Positions 15,650 to 25,060 are shown, numbered from the stretch's first letter. The stretch is 36,862 nucleotides of DNA from Endozoicomonas sp. (GCA_024509075.1 JAKROC010000009.1:1-36862); one strand, 5' to 3'. The notes: generated from the sequence alone by a model not told the origin. Numbers and translations are program-made.

Positions 15650-16865
15650 TTTCTACCCCGCTGGGAACCACAACCAGCCCGGATTCTGTTACCTTGAAGC
15701 GCTTCATGTCTTCTTCACGGTTGACACCAATGCGTGTACCCGGTGCCATCCTTACCCGCTTGTCAACAATCACCCGATTCAACACCACGTCCTGACCAAT
15801 GGTGACATTGGGCAGAATGACCGAGTCTGTGATACTGGCGTTGTCACCAATCTTGACGTTGTAGCCAACCACGCTGTTTTGCATGAAAATATCTTGACAG
15901 ACACAGCCAACCCCTATCATGGAGTTGTTGATCTGTCCCTCGCGCGCCTCAGGGTTGTACGCGATCAATGCTGGAGGATAGGGTGGAATATAAGTGCGAA
16001 TCGGCCAATCCTGATTGTGCAAATCAATGGGCGGCTCTTTCGACAGTAAATCCATATTGGCTTCCCAGTAGGAGTCAATGTTACCGACATCCCGCCAGTA
16101 ACCATTATTCCTCTGCTTGCCTGGTATTAAATTTTTAGAAAAGTCATACACCATCACCTTGGCCCTTGGGTAGAGCGACGGAATGATGTCTTTACCAAAA
16201 TCGTGATCGGACAACTCATTGCCATGGTCTTCCAGCAGCTCCCGCACCAGGCACTCTCTGGTGAACACGTAGTTGCCCATGGAGGCCAGCACGTAACCCG
16301 GATTACCCGGAATGGTTTTCACATTGTCTTTTGGCTTTTCCGCAAAGCCAACCATACGACCATCTATATCTACTTCAATAATGCCGAAATGGTGTGCTTG
16401 TTCCACAGGAACAGGAATGGCTGTCACGGTCAGATCAGCTTTGTTCTGTTCATGGCATGAAACCATGTCACGCACATCCATGGTATAAATATGATCACCA
16501 CCGAACACACAGACCAAGTCCGGACGGTGTGACTCGATATGGTTCAAGTTCTGGTAAACAGCATCTGCTGTTCCCTGATACCAATCGCTGCCAGTATTCA
16601 TCTGGGCCGGCAGCATATCAATAAATTTGTCCGACAGACCGGCAATACGCCAGCAGCGTTGCAAGTGTTTACTCAAAGAGTGTGATTTGAACTGAGTAAT
16701 CAGATAGATCTTGTGCAGATCAGAATTGACAAAATTACTCAGCACAAAGTCGATAATGCGATACTGTCCGCCAAACGGCACTGCTGACTTGGCTCTTGCA
16801 CCCGTCAACGGAGCAAGCCTCGACCCCTCGCCCCCGGCAAGAATCATAGAAAGAACTGATACCAA
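15639..16865 (-). CDS. glgC: Glucose-1-phosphate adenylyltransferase
   Basis: GlgC makes ADP-glucose from ATP and glucose-1-phosphate, the committed step of bacterial glycogen synthesis. The 408-residue protein shows the nucleotidyltransferase loop ILAGGEGSRLAPLT, then RAKSAVPFGG, the FGGDHIYTMDV metal/nucleotide segment and FAEKPKDN. A left-handed beta-helix C terminus (IGDNASITDSVILPNVTIGQDVVLNRVIVDKRV) follows. The start is probably a TTG at 16865: AGGA lies about ten bases upstream and the preceding residues are needed before the first strand. An ATG seven codons later (16847) would cut into that strand. The gene leads the glg operon and lies downstream of pgm on the same strand, 179 bases away. 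Confidence 0.95.
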   Translation of the reverse strand: MVSVLSMILAGGEGSRLAPLTGARAKSAVPFGGQYRIIDFVLSNFVNSDLHKIYLITQFKSHSLSKHLQRCWRIAGLSDKFIDMLPAQMNTGSDWYQGTADAVYQNLNHIESHRPDLVCVFGGDHIYTMDVRDMVSCHEQNKADLTVTAIPVPVEQAHHFGIIEVDIDGRMVGFAEKPKDNVKTIPGNPGYVLASMGNYVFTRECLVRELLEDHGNELSDHDFGKDIIPSLYPRAKVMVYDFSKNLIPGKQRNNGYWRDVGNIDSYWEANMDLLSKEPPIDLHNQDWPIRTYIPPYPPALIAYNPEAREGQINNSMIGVGCVCQDIFMQNSVVGYNVKIGDNASITDSVILPNVTIGQDVVLNRVIVDKRVRMAPGTRIGVNREEDMKRFKVTESGLVVVPSGVEIGF

Positions 16866-17044
16866 CTTACATTATTCCTATCATTGGTGTTTTGACTTGA
16901 TTGTGTACTGGCCAATCCTTGACCGTTACCGGGCGCGTGGATGAAGCTACAACTCAACCCGAAAAATCCCCCTTTAACGGCAACGCTTACCTCTAGTGAG
17001 TTTGCCTGTCATTAAGGACATTGCTACAGACGTGAAGCCTGCAC

Positions 17045-18688
17045 TCAAACTCCGTTTGCCTTGAATACCTCATTGACTATTTCCTGAGCCTCACCCTGCA
17101 ACTGGGCCAAGTGACCCTCACCATCAAAACTTTCAGCATAAATTTTGTAAACGGCCTCAGTACCCGACGGTCTTGCAGCAAACCAGCCACGCTCAGTAAC
17201 CATTTTCAGGCCACCAATCGCGGCCCCATTACCAGGTGCGTGAGTCAATCGGGCAATGATCGGGTCGCCGGCAAGCTGTTCGGCTTTGACCTGTTGCGGA
17301 CTCAGCGCCGAGAGCACCTTTTTCTGTGCATCATTGGCGACAGCATCAATGCGCTGATAAATGGGAGCCCCGTACTTGTAAGTCAACTCTTGATAGTGCT
17401 CCCCCGGATCACGACCGGTTACGGCGGTCATCTCTGCAGCGAGCAATGCCATGATGAAACCGTCTTTGTCGGTACACCAGGAGCGGCCATCACGGCGCAA
17501 GAAACAGGCTCCGGCACTCTCTTCACCGGCAAAAGCCATGGTGCCGCTGGACAGGCCGTCAACAAACCACTTAAAGCCCACCGGCACTTCGGTTACCGTG
17601 CGACCAAGCCCTCCGGCCACGCGGTCAATCATGGCGCTGGATACCAAGGTTTTACCGATGGTGGCGCTGGGTGCCCATTGTGGCCGATGGGTGTAGAGGT
17701 AATCAATGGCAACAGCAAGGTAATGATTGGGATTAAGCAAGCCGTGCCCGCGCGTGACAATGCCGTGACGATCAAAGTCAGGATCATTGCCAAAGGCGAT
17801 ATCAAAATCATTTTTTAACTTGATCAGCCCGGCCATGGCAGATGCGGATGAGCAATCCATACGGATGCGGCCATCCTTATCGAGATGCATAAAGGCGAAG
17901 GTGGGATCAATTTTCTGACTGACCAAAGTCAGGTCAAGCCCGTAACGTTGAGCAATAGGCTCCCAATAATGCAAGCCAGAACCACCCAGCGGATCAACGC
18001 CGATGTTCAGTTTGCCGCCGGCGATAGCGGCCATATCCAGAACATTATCCAGATCGTTGACGTATGGGGTGATGAAGTCGTACTGGTGGACTTTGCCCGA
18101 TGCCAACGCCCGGGCAAAAGTCACCCGGTTAGCACCTGACAGCCCCTGAGCGATCAGTTCGTTGGCACGCTGCTCAACCCAGTTGGTAATATCGCTGCCG
18201 GCAGGGCCACCGTGGGGCGGATTGTATTTGAAGCCGCCGTCTTCGGGGGGGTTATGAGAAGGCGTGATCACCACACCGTCTGCCAGTTTGTCGTGGCTGC
18301 GATTGTACGTAACAATGGCATGGGAAATCACCGGCGTGGGCGTATAACCTCGCTGATGGTCGATAATGACATCCAGATCATTACCAACAAACACTTCCAC
18401 GGCACTGATCAGTGCTGGCTCCGACAGTGCATGGGTATCCATGCCGACGAAAATCGGCCCCTCAACACCCTTGCTACGGCGATATTCGCAGATCGCCTGG
18501 CTGACTGCCAGAATGTGCGCTTCATTGAACGAACCGTTGGTGGACGTACCACGGTGACCAGAAGTACCAAAAGCCACGCGCTGAGCCGATTGCGACTGGT
18601 CTGGCTGAACAGTGTAGTAATCACTGACCAGCTGGGGAATGTTAACCAGAAGATCATCGGTTGCCGGTTGACCTGCAAGGGGGTGCAT
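17045..18688 (-). CDS. pgm: Phosphoglucomutase, alpha-D-glucose-specific
   Basis: The 547-residue enzyme interconverts glucose-6-phosphate and glucose-1-phosphate and so feeds GlgC. Signatures are the [11 protein letters not shown] opening, the phosphoserine loop [11 protein letters not shown] (active-site S144), the magnesium loop DPDFDRHG (D302, D304, D306), the sugar-binding GEESAG segment and the C-terminal phosphate-binding [14 protein letters not shown]. Length matches E. coli Pgm (546). The start ATG at 18688 has GAGGAATCACC directly upstream. The gene is divergent from malF, and the shared 300-base AT-rich gap should contain promoters for both. Its position upstream of glgC and glgA makes a compact glucose-phosphate-to-glycogen route. 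Confidence 0.97.
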   Translation of the reverse strand: MHPLAGQPATDDLLVNIPQLVSDYYTVQPDQSQSAQRVAFGTSGHRGTSTNGSFNEAHILAVSQAICEYRRSKGVEGPIFVGMDTHALSEPALISAVEVFVGNDLDVIIDHQRGYTPTPVISHAIVTYNRSHDKLADGVVITPSHNPPEDGGFKYNPPHGGPAGSDITNWVEQRANELIAQGLSGANRVTFARALASGKVHQYDFITPYVNDLDNVLDMAAIAGGKLNIGVDPLGGSGLHYWEPIAQRYGLDLTLVSQKIDPTFAFMHLDKDGRIRMDCSSASAMAGLIKLKNDFDIAFGNDPDFDRHGIVTRGHGLLNPNHYLAVAIDYLYTHRPQWAPSATIGKTLVSSAMIDRVAGGLGRTVTEVPVGFKWFVDGLSSGTMAFAGEESAGACFLRRDGRSWCTDKDGFIMALLAAEMTAVTGRDPGEHYQELTYKYGAPIYQRIDAVANDAQKKVLSALSPQQVKAEQLAGDPIIARLTHAPGNGAAIGGLKMVTERGWFAARPSGTEAVYKIYAESFDGEGHLAQLQGEAQEIVNEVFKANGV

Positions 18689-19027
18689 GGTGATTCCTCA
18701 ATAGAGTGACAGACAACGCCCTGACCGCCACCAGGCAGGAAAAACCAGCCAGTTACTACCAGCAGTAGCAGAGCAACAGTTCTCAGAGAGAGTAATGGCT
18801 GTGCACAATACCGATAATTTTATTCGGATGCATTGCCGTTAATTTCGTATTTAATAACAAACGGTTAGATTAGATAAAGAAATTTTTTAAAAAAAACACG
18901 ACAACTAAGCTCTAATTTAGAAACAAGCCACGGCACAACCAGCAGGGCAATCATTCCTGACTGGCAGAGTCTGGTTCAGGAATTATGATTGAACTTGACC
19001 TGTTGCACTTCCTTTCGCAGGTGGCCA
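18689..19027. promoter_or_regulatory. Divergent pgm/malF intergenic region
   Basis: This 339-base gap separates divergent pgm and malF. Its centre (about 18815-18920) is very AT-rich, with a run of A (AAAAAAAACA) following TTTTTT near 18880-18898, so promoters for both directions probably lie here. I could not assign specific -35/-10 pairs. No malE-like coding sequence is present, although malE usually precedes malF. Confidence 0.45.
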
Positions 19028-20533
19028 ATGACGTTTCCCCGGTTACTCACCACAACCCTTGTCAATCTGTTACTTCTCTACGGTGTAGCCCTGATGTACG
19101 CCCAGGGTGAAGTGGCCTTTGCCCTTCTGCTACTGGTGCTTACAGCATCTGGCTCATGGTTGCTGATCAGCAAAAAACACAACAACTTACGTTTTGTATT
19201 TCCCTGCCTGTCCTTGATTGCCGCCTTTATCGTCTTGCCCCTGATCTACACGACGAATATCGCTTTTACCAACTATAGTGCCGACCACAGGGTGTCTTAC
19301 GAGCGCGCCCGGGCGGAACTGCTGGCCTCAAACTGGCGCCCCGATGCCGAGCACTACAGATTCAGACTGTTCCGGGAAGGGCCAGGTTTGCGCCTGATGC
19401 TTGTTGGCGACACCGCCAGCGAGGAACACTTTATAACCGAACCAGTTATCGACCGTGGCGAGGTCAACGCCCGTCAGACGGTACCGGCATCAGTTTCAAT
19501 TCACCGACCAGCCGGAGCTGAGCTGTCAACAGATGAAATCAGCAAAAAAAGTACCACACTGGCCGGCCTGACAATCCTGCTTCCTGATGGCACAAGACTG
19601 ACCATGGCCAACCCAAACAGCTTTAGCACCGAGGCCAGTTTGTACCAAACCACTAAGGATCAATCCTATCCGGACCAAAGCCTGGCCTTGATTGACAACC
19701 GCACTGGCGAAACCCTTAATGCTGACATGACTGCAGGTTACTTCACCCGTGAGAGCAGCGACAAACCAGTCAGACCGGGTTTTATCACCTACACCGGCTG
19801 GGATAATTTCATTCGAATTGCCACCGATCCAACAATTCACAGTCCGCTGCTGAAAAACTTTACCTGGAGCGTAACATTCGCCGTCGTTAGTGTCTTCCTG
19901 GCTCTGACCATCGGCTTGTTGCTGGCAGTGCTATTGCGGTGGAAGCCGTTGCGAGGCAATGCAGTTTATCGTTTTTTATTGATTCTGCCCTATGCCATAC
20001 CCGTGTTTATCGCCACCTTGATGTTTCGCGGTCTGTTTAGTCGAAACGCTGACGAATTCAATCTGCTATTTGCCAGCAAGCTACCGTGGTTCACTGATGG
20101 GCTGATGGCTAGAACCATGGCGGTTGTGGTCAATACCTGGCTGTGCTATCCCTACATGATGATTTTGTGCTCCGGCCTGCTGGCAAGCATTGCCGACGAT
20201 CTTTATGAAGCCTCCGCCATTGATGGTGCCTCGCCACTGCAAAACCTGATTTACATTACCATCCCCACGATCATCAAACCTTTGGCACCTGCGCTGATTG
20301 CCAGTTTTGCCTTCAATTTTAACAACCTGGTGTTGATTGCCATGCTAACCGATGGTGCTCCGCACATACCCGACTCCCCAGTGGGAGCCACTGATGTGGT
20401 CGCAGGCTATGCCTACCAGTACGCCTTTGTCAGTCAGGATTACGGGCTGGCCGCAGCGGTGGCCACGCTGACTTTTGTTCTGATGGGTGCTGTTGCCTGG
20501 ACGTACTTACAGGCAACTAAACGACTACAGTAA
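19028..20533 (+). CDS. malF: Maltose/maltodextrin ABC transporter permease MalF
   Basis: The 501-residue membrane protein has the unusual MalF architecture. Two or three N-terminal membrane helices are followed by a large periplasmic loop of roughly 190 residues (about 90-275, the P2-type loop), then the permease core. The EAA loop that docks on the ATPase reads LYEASAIDGASPLQ (E394 onward), followed by IPTIIKPLAPALIASF. The ATG at 19028 follows an AGGTGG Shine-Dalgarno; a TTG 13 codons earlier is an alternative. MalF pairs with MalG to form the inner-membrane pore for maltodextrins. MalE and MalK are not in this window. The location next to glycogen genes suggests that imported maltodextrin and glucose phosphate pools are linked. 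Confidence 0.93.
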   Translation: MTFPRLLTTTLVNLLLLYGVALMYAQGEVAFALLLLVLTASGSWLLISKKHNNLRFVFPCLSLIAAFIVLPLIYTTNIAFTNYSADHRVSYERARAELLASNWRPDAEHYRFRLFREGPGLRLMLVGDTASEEHFITEPVIDRGEVNARQTVPASVSIHRPAGAELSTDEISKKSTTLAGLTILLPDGTRLTMANPNSFSTEASLYQTTKDQSYPDQSLALIDNRTGETLNADMTAGYFTRESSDKPVRPGFITYTGWDNFIRIATDPTIHSPLLKNFTWSVTFAVVSVFLALTIGLLLAVLLRWKPLRGNAVYRFLLILPYAIPVFIATLMFRGLFSRNADEFNLLFASKLPWFTDGLMARTMAVVVNTWLCYPYMMILCSGLLASIADDLYEASAIDGASPLQNLIYITIPTIIKPLAPALIASFAFNFNNLVLIAMLTDGAPHIPDSPVGATDVVAGYAYQYAFVSQDYGLAAAVATLTFVLMGAVAWTYLQATKRLQ

Positions 20534-20542
20534 GGTATTATT

Positions 20543-21436
20543 ATGGCTATGGTGCAACCGAGAAATCTGCATCACCGAGTATGGGCTGCCCATGCTGCGA
20601 TCTGGCTTTTTCTGCTGGTCACTCTCTGCCCTCTGGTCATACTGGTTCTGGCTTCCTTGCAAAGCAGTGACGCGACCACTGACTCCCTGATTTTCCAGCA
20701 CTTTAGTCTCGAACACTGGTATCTGGCCCTAGACATTCCCTGGGAACACGCCGACGGCTCCATAACCCCCTCACCATTTCCGGTGCTGGTCTGGCTGTGG
20801 AATTCAGTCAAAGTAGCCATTGTGAGCGCAACGGTAATTGTCATTTTTGCAACGACTGGCGCTTATGCCTTTGCCCGCCTGCACTTTCCTGGCCGACGCG
20901 AACTGCTGGCAATCGTGACAATCCTGCCTATGTTTCCCCCGGTGCTAGCTCTGACCGGCATTTACTCTCTGTTCGACCAGCTTGGCTATTACATTGTTTG
21001 GCTGGGTCTGGATAGCCTGTGGTCGCTCGCTCTTGCTCACCTGGGAGGAGTGATCCTGCCTTTTTTGCTACTAATGGGTTGTCTGGCAACCATCGACAAT
21101 ACACCTGAGGAAACCGCCATTATTGCTGGTGCCACCCCCTGGCAGGTACTGCGCTATATACTTCTACCGTCGTTCGCACCGACACTGGTGTCGGCTTTTG
21201 TCCTGGCATTTCTCACCAGCATGGGCGAATTTCCTGTGGCCTCGGTACTACTGCAAAGCATTGACAGACTGACGCTGCCCGTTGGCCTGAAGCAACACTA
21301 CCTGCAACCAGGGCACTTTCTGTGGCAGGACTTTGCCGCTGCCGCCCTCCTCTTCGGTCTGCCGGTTACCGTGGTTTACCTTATCGGTCAGCGCTGGCTG
21401 GTTGTTGGCCAAAGAGTGTTCAGCGTCAGAAATTAA
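20543..21436 (+). CDS. malG: Maltose/maltodextrin ABC transporter permease MalG
   Basis: The 297-residue protein has six predicted membrane helices and matches MalG over its length. Its EAA cytoplasmic loop, EETAIIAGATPWQVLRYILLP, begins at residue 189 and docks on a MalK-type ATPase. The C-terminal segments LAFLTSMGEFPVASVLL and TLPVGLKQHY are typical of MalG. The gene starts nine bases after malF, so the two are an operon. No malK follows: the next recognisable gene is a DUF2244 protein, after a 134-base gap that contains only a 31-codon open frame of unknown meaning. Confidence 0.94.
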   Translation: MAMVQPRNLHHRVWAAHAAIWLFLLVTLCPLVILVLASLQSSDATTDSLIFQHFSLEHWYLALDIPWEHADGSITPSPFPVLVWLWNSVKVAIVSATVIVIFATTGAYAFARLHFPGRRELLAIVTILPMFPPVLALTGIYSLFDQLGYYIVWLGLDSLWSLALAHLGGVILPFLLLMGCLATIDNTPEETAIIAGATPWQVLRYILLPSFAPTLVSAFVLAFLTSMGEFPVASVLLQSIDRLTLPVGLKQHYLQPGHFLWQDFAAAALLFGLPVTVVYLIGQRWLVVGQRVFSVRN

Positions 21437-21570
21437 CTGGCACAGAGAACTTTAACCCATGGACTATACTCATCCCTCGATTTTGGCTATTGCGTTACCT
21501 GACAAACTGGAAACTGATCAACTGCTCCAGGGCATCGACAATCAGGAGGGCTGAGAACAGGAGTTAAACA

Positions 21571-22068
21571 ATGGTCACATGTAACTTTTCTCCGTGCAGC
21601 CAGGATGGCACCATTCTTCTGCAGCCTAACAACTCCATGAGCTGGCGCATTAACCTCCTGTTGTTTGGGGCAATGACGGTGCTATCGATGACCATTGCCA
21701 TCGGTTTTTTTCTTGCCGGGGCAGGCATTATCCTGCCATTTTCGCTACTGGAGTTAATTGCCCTGTTTATCGGCATGTACTACTGCCTCTGGCAGCGTCA
21801 GCGCAAAGAGCTAATTATTTTTGCCAAACATCAGGTAACCGTGCAAAAAGGGTTTTACCGTCCATTGATCACCCATCGCTATCACCGTCTGTGGTGCCAG
21901 CTGATCATTCGTCACCCCACACACTCATGGAGCACACCTGCGATCCTCTTACGCTCCCACGGCAAAGAGTTAGAACTAGGCTCATTTCTGAATCAACAAG
22001 ACAAAACCGTATTGATTGAACGTCTAGAAAATTTACTGACCATTCCACCAACCATTTCTGGCCATTGA
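21571..22068 (+). CDS. DUF2244-family membrane protein
   Basis: The product (165 residues) matches the DUF2244 pattern: an N-terminal stretch ending in LQPNNSMSWR, two adjacent membrane helices (about residues 30-50 and 53-72), and a soluble beta-rich C-terminal part (ELIIFAKHQVTVQKG, then LRSHGKELELGSFLNQQDKTVLIERL). Members of this family often lie near cytochrome oxidase genes, but no such neighbours are present here and its role is unknown. The start ATG is preceded by CAGGAGTTAAACA. Whether it is co-transcribed with malFG is unclear. Confidence 0.75.
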   Translation: MVTCNFSPCSQDGTILLQPNNSMSWRINLLLFGAMTVLSMTIAIGFFLAGAGIILPFSLLELIALFIGMYYCLWQRQRKELIIFAKHQVTVQKGFYRPLITHRYHRLWCQLIIRHPTHSWSTPAILLRSHGKELELGSFLNQQDKTVLIERLENLLTIPPTISGH

Positions 22069-22360
22069 CTTCCCCACCGGAACATCGGCATTGCAACTAT
22101 TTTTTTGCCGATCCCGACACTGTGAACTACAAGTTTTAATCAAACTCTCTCTCGCGCTCGGCCAGAGATAAAAATCAGGATGTCCCGCTACCTTTCGCTG
22201 GTACCGCATTAGTCCTCCGGCCCCGGTTTGGGAGCCAGTGCTGCCACGGCCCAACAGGTTTTTGATACTTTCATCGATAAACGCAACGGCTGGATCTTTG
22301 GCGCTCAGATGGAAGCGTGGTGGTGATTACTTGCCCTGATGCAGGCTGTTGGCTGGCGAG
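22069..22360. other. Gap without a recognised gene
   Basis: No supported gene lies in these 292 bases. A plus-strand frame ends at 22325 with FIDKRNGWIFGAQMEAWW and looks protein-like, but a stop lies about 37 codons upstream and no start is evident. It could be a gene remnant. A loose CGGCA...TGCCG inverted repeat with a T-run lies near 22086-22112 and might terminate the DUF2244 gene. Confidence 0.35.
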
Positions 22361-23458
22361 TTAAAGAATTCTTACGGGGACTCTGCGACTACCCCAGGCT
22401 CCTGAGATCTCCTCGAAGACGCCAGCCACTGGCGCACCACACACCTGGCAAAACCCATGCCCTTGTGAAGCGGTAACCTGCCACTGCCCCAGAACATACC
22501 AGTCCCGCTCGATCAGTACGCTGCGGCACTGATGGCAGCGGGTACTGCCACCGTCCGAGTCGTGAACATTACCGGTGTAGGCGTAGCGTATGCCGTGATT
22601 CATGGCAACTTGCCGGGCTCTGCTTAATGTCGCGCCCGGAGTGTGGGGATGATCACGCATTTTCCAGTCCGGATGAAATGCGGTGAAGTGCATTGGCACA
22701 TCGACGCCAAGGTGCTCAACCACCCACTGACACATGTCGTTCAGTTCCTGGTCAGAGTCATTTTCCCCAGGGATCAGCAATGTGGTGATTTCCAGCCAGA
22801 TGCTGGTTTCGTGTTTCAGGTACTCCAGGGTTTCCAGAACCGGTTGCAGTGCACCGCCACAGATTTTCCGGTAGAAGTTTTCGCTAAAGGCTTTCAGGTC
22901 AATATTTGCCGCATCCATATAACGAAAAAACTCCGCCCTTGGCTTCGGGCAAATATAACCGGCAGAAACCGCCACGGACTTGAGGTTTTTTTCATGGGCG
23001 GCCTGGGCTACATCAATGGCGTATTCCAGGAAAATCACCGGGTCATTGTAAGTAAAAGCCAGCGACCGGCAACCCAGCTGCTCCGCTGTGGCCGCCAGTT
23101 GAACCGGTGACGCCCGGTCAGCCAGCGTGTCCATCTCCCGGGACTTGCTCATATCCCAGTTCTGACAGAACTTGCACGCCAGGTTACACCCGGCAGTGCC
23201 AAACGACAGCACAGGCGTACCCGGCAAAAAATGATTCAGCGGTTTTTTCTCAATGGGGTCAATGCAAAATCCGCTGGAGCGACCATAGCTGGTAAGGACA
23301 ACCTGATCATCCTCACAGGCGCGGACAAAACAGAGCCCTTGTTGGCCCTCACGTAATTTGCAGGCGCGTGGGCACACATCGCACTGCACACGACCATCGT
23401 CTATCAAGTGCCAGTATTGAGTGGTAACATTGCCGGCAGGTGTCGTTTCTCTTGGCAT
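22361..23458 (-). CDS. amrS: AmmeMemoRadiSam system radical SAM enzyme (AmrS)
   Basis: This 365-residue radical SAM protein carries the 4Fe-4S motif CNLACKFCQN (C91, C95, C98). Before it is the subfamily-specific N-terminal cysteine cluster CDVCPRACKLREGQQGLC (C26, C29, C33, C43). The middle has FTYNDPVIFLEYAID, NIDLKAF and FHPDWKM, and the C-terminal region has two further CxxC pairs (CHQC, CQVC) that may bind zinc. It was chosen over pyruvate-formate-lyase activase because of that N terminus and its neighbours. ATG at 23458 follows AGAGGGATT; a longer frame to 23650 overlaps the divergent Memo gene and is unlikely. It diverges from the Memo and AMMECR1 genes with 158 bases between starts. 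The reaction of this system is not established in bacteria. Confidence 0.92.
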   Translation of the reverse strand: MPRETTPAGNVTTQYWHLIDDGRVQCDVCPRACKLREGQQGLCFVRACEDDQVVLTSYGRSSGFCIDPIEKKPLNHFLPGTPVLSFGTAGCNLACKFCQNWDMSKSREMDTLADRASPVQLAATAEQLGCRSLAFTYNDPVIFLEYAIDVAQAAHEKNLKSVAVSAGYICPKPRAEFFRYMDAANIDLKAFSENFYRKICGGALQPVLETLEYLKHETSIWLEITTLLIPGENDSDQELNDMCQWVVEHLGVDVPMHFTAFHPDWKMRDHPHTPGATLSRARQVAMNHGIRYAYTGNVHDSDGGSTRCHQCRSVLIERDWYVLGQWQVTASQGHGFCQVCGAPVAGVFEEISGAWGSRRVPVRIL

Positions 23459-23510
23459 AATCCCTCTTGGCACCACGTCTTGTGCCAGATTCAGTATCCT
23501 GATTACAGGT

Positions 23511-23522
23511 CTATAATTATAG
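23511..23522. promoter_or_regulatory. Symmetric TATAAT palindrome between divergent amrS and Memo genes
   Basis: CTATAATTATAG is a perfect 12-base palindrome that reads TATAAT on both strands (23512-23517 plus, 23516-23521 minus). It lies 52 bases from the amrS start and 95 bases from the Memo gene start. It could supply overlapping -10 boxes for both directions; no convincing -35 hexamers were identified on either side. Confidence 0.35.
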
Positions 23523-23616
23523 GCTCTGCGGACACAACGGGAATTTCGAGAACAGGAGTTCGCGCCTCTCACCTGACCCGTGTTCATCACTCGAATCATC
23601 CGTGGGAGAATCCATA

Positions 23617-24396
23617 ATGACCATCCGCCAACCTGCCGTGGCCGGGACATTTTATCCTGACTCGCCCGGCGCTCTCAGCCAGATGATCAGCGATCTGCTT
23701 GGTGAAGCCAAACCCAAAGACCTTTCACCAAAGGCCTTAGTGGTGCCCCATGCCGGGCTGATTTACTCTGGCCCGATTGCTGCCACTGCTTATCGCTTGT
23801 TGCATGCCCTGGCACCCGATATTCGCACAGTGGTGCTGCTAGGCCCTAGTCATCGAATACCTTTGCAAGGTCTGGCCCTGCCGGACTGTGACGCTTTTGC
23901 CACTCCTCTAGGGCAGATACCTTTGGACCTTGACGCTATGGCCGCACTGCAATCGTTCAACCAGGTACAGGTTCTTGACCAAGCCCATGCTCTGGAACAC
24001 AGCCTGGAGGTGCAGTGCCCGTTCCTGCAAGCGTGCCTCGGTGAGTTCAAGCTAATCCCCATCGTGGTGGGTGACTGCAGCGCCTTGTCAGTGGCGGAGG
24101 TAATTGAACAGTTGTGGGGCGATCAAGAGACCTTGATCATCATCAGCTCCGACCTCAGCCATTTTCACAATTACGAAGAGGCTTGTCACCGGGATCAGCA
24201 AACCACTAAAGCCATCGAGCAACTGAGCAGTAACCTGACCGGCGGTCAGGCCTGTGGTTGCAATCCCTTGAACGGCATGCTGAAAGTTGCCCAACGTCGG
24301 GGCATGGAAGTGATCACTCTGGATGTGCGCAACTCAGGCGACACATCAGGCGACAAAAGTCGTGTAGTAGGATACGGCGCTTTTGTTATTCAGTAA
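23617..24396 (+). CDS. amrB: AmmeMemoRadiSam system protein B (MEMO1 family)
   Basis: The 259-residue product is a MEMO1-family protein. It opens with the family N terminus RQPAVAGTFYP and keeps the putative metal site residues in VVPHAGLIYSG (H45), LGPSHR (H79) and ACGCNPLNG (C213 region). EHSLEVQCPFLQ and SSDLSHFHNY (H182) are also conserved. These correspond to the histidines and cysteine described as metal-binding in human MEMO1. The fold is related to extradiol dioxygenases and LigB, but no activity is established. ATG at 23617 is preferred over an in-frame GTG five codons earlier because GGGAGA is spaced for it. It precedes the AMMECR1 gene by 45 bases and is divergent from amrS. Confidence 0.93.
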   Translation: MTIRQPAVAGTFYPDSPGALSQMISDLLGEAKPKDLSPKALVVPHAGLIYSGPIAATAYRLLHALAPDIRTVVLLGPSHRIPLQGLALPDCDAFATPLGQIPLDLDAMAALQSFNQVQVLDQAHALEHSLEVQCPFLQACLGEFKLIPIVVGDCSALSVAEVIEQLWGDQETLIIISSDLSHFHNYEEACHRDQQTTKAIEQLSSNLTGGQACGCNPLNGMLKVAQRRGMEVITLDVRNSGDTSGDKSRVVGYGAFVIQ

Positions 24397-24441
24397 TCAT
24401 CGTTAAGCTGTGTGCAACTGATGATTGACGGGGTGTGGATT

Positions 24442-24999
24442 ATGCTCGGCGAAAGGGAAAAAACAGCGTTACTGCATATTGCCCGTAAAACCATTAGCGA
24501 GGGCTGCACTCAGGATTTGCCACCGGAACCTGATTTACAGGGTCAGCCCGAGCGCTTCCGCCAGCCGGCTGCCTGCTTCGTAACCCTGCAAAAGCACGGG
24601 GCATTGCGCGGCTGTATTGGTTCCACCGAAGCGCACCGTTCACTGTTTGAAGATGTCATTCACAACGCATTTGCCAGCGCTTTTCATGATTCGCGCTTCC
24701 CACCAGTGACCGAAAGTGAACTGAGCGAGATCCGCATTGAAATCTCCCTCCTGACCCCACAGCAGCGCCTGGCAGTCACCAGCGAAGATGACCTGCTGCA
24801 AACCATTCGCCCCGGCATTGATGGACTGCTGATACGCAATGCCCGACACTCAGCCACTTTTTTGCCCCAGGTCTGGCAACAGCTGCCCAACCCGGGACAA
24901 TTTCTGCAACAGCTGAAAATCAAGGCTGGCATGGCATCGGGGGAGTGGCCTGAGGATATGGAGTGCTTTCGCTATCAGTGCGTGAAGTTTGCCGAGTGA
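24442..24999 (+). CDS. amrA: AmmeMemoRadiSam system protein A (AMMECR1 domain)
   Basis: The 185-residue protein is a single AMMECR1 domain. The hallmark LRGCIG is at residues 55-60, preceded by ACFVTLQKHGA, and followed by NAFASAFHDSRFPPVTESEL and IEISLLTP. The end, FLPQVWQQLPNPGQFLQQLKIKAGM, is also typical. The domain is shared with human AMMECR1 and has no proven biochemical function. ATG at 24442 fits the family N terminus (LGEREKTALLHIARK); ATG at 24421 or GTG at 24412 are alternatives, and the Shine-Dalgarno evidence is weak for all. It is the last gene of the trio and converges on tyrS. Confidence 0.92.
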   Translation: MLGEREKTALLHIARKTISEGCTQDLPPEPDLQGQPERFRQPAACFVTLQKHGALRGCIGSTEAHRSLFEDVIHNAFASAFHDSRFPPVTESELSEIRIEISLLTPQQRLAVTSEDDLLQTIRPGIDGLLIRNARHSATFLPQVWQQLPNPGQFLQQLKIKAGMASGEWPEDMECFRYQCVKFAE

Positions 25000-25060
25000 A
25001 GGATTGGCGCGCGCCAGTTACCGGGCAAATCACCGGTGACGGCAAAAACGATAGCTGTCG

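Noticed and set aside
21459-21554. 31-codon frame MDYTHPSILAIALPDKL... between malG and the DUF2244 gene
   Set aside because: No family resemblance and no strong Shine-Dalgarno; too short to support from sequence alone.
25005-25016. Palindrome TGGCGCGCGCCA between amrA and tyrS as a terminator
   Set aside because: No T-tract on either side and too short a loop for a hairpin; probably chance in a GC-rich gap.
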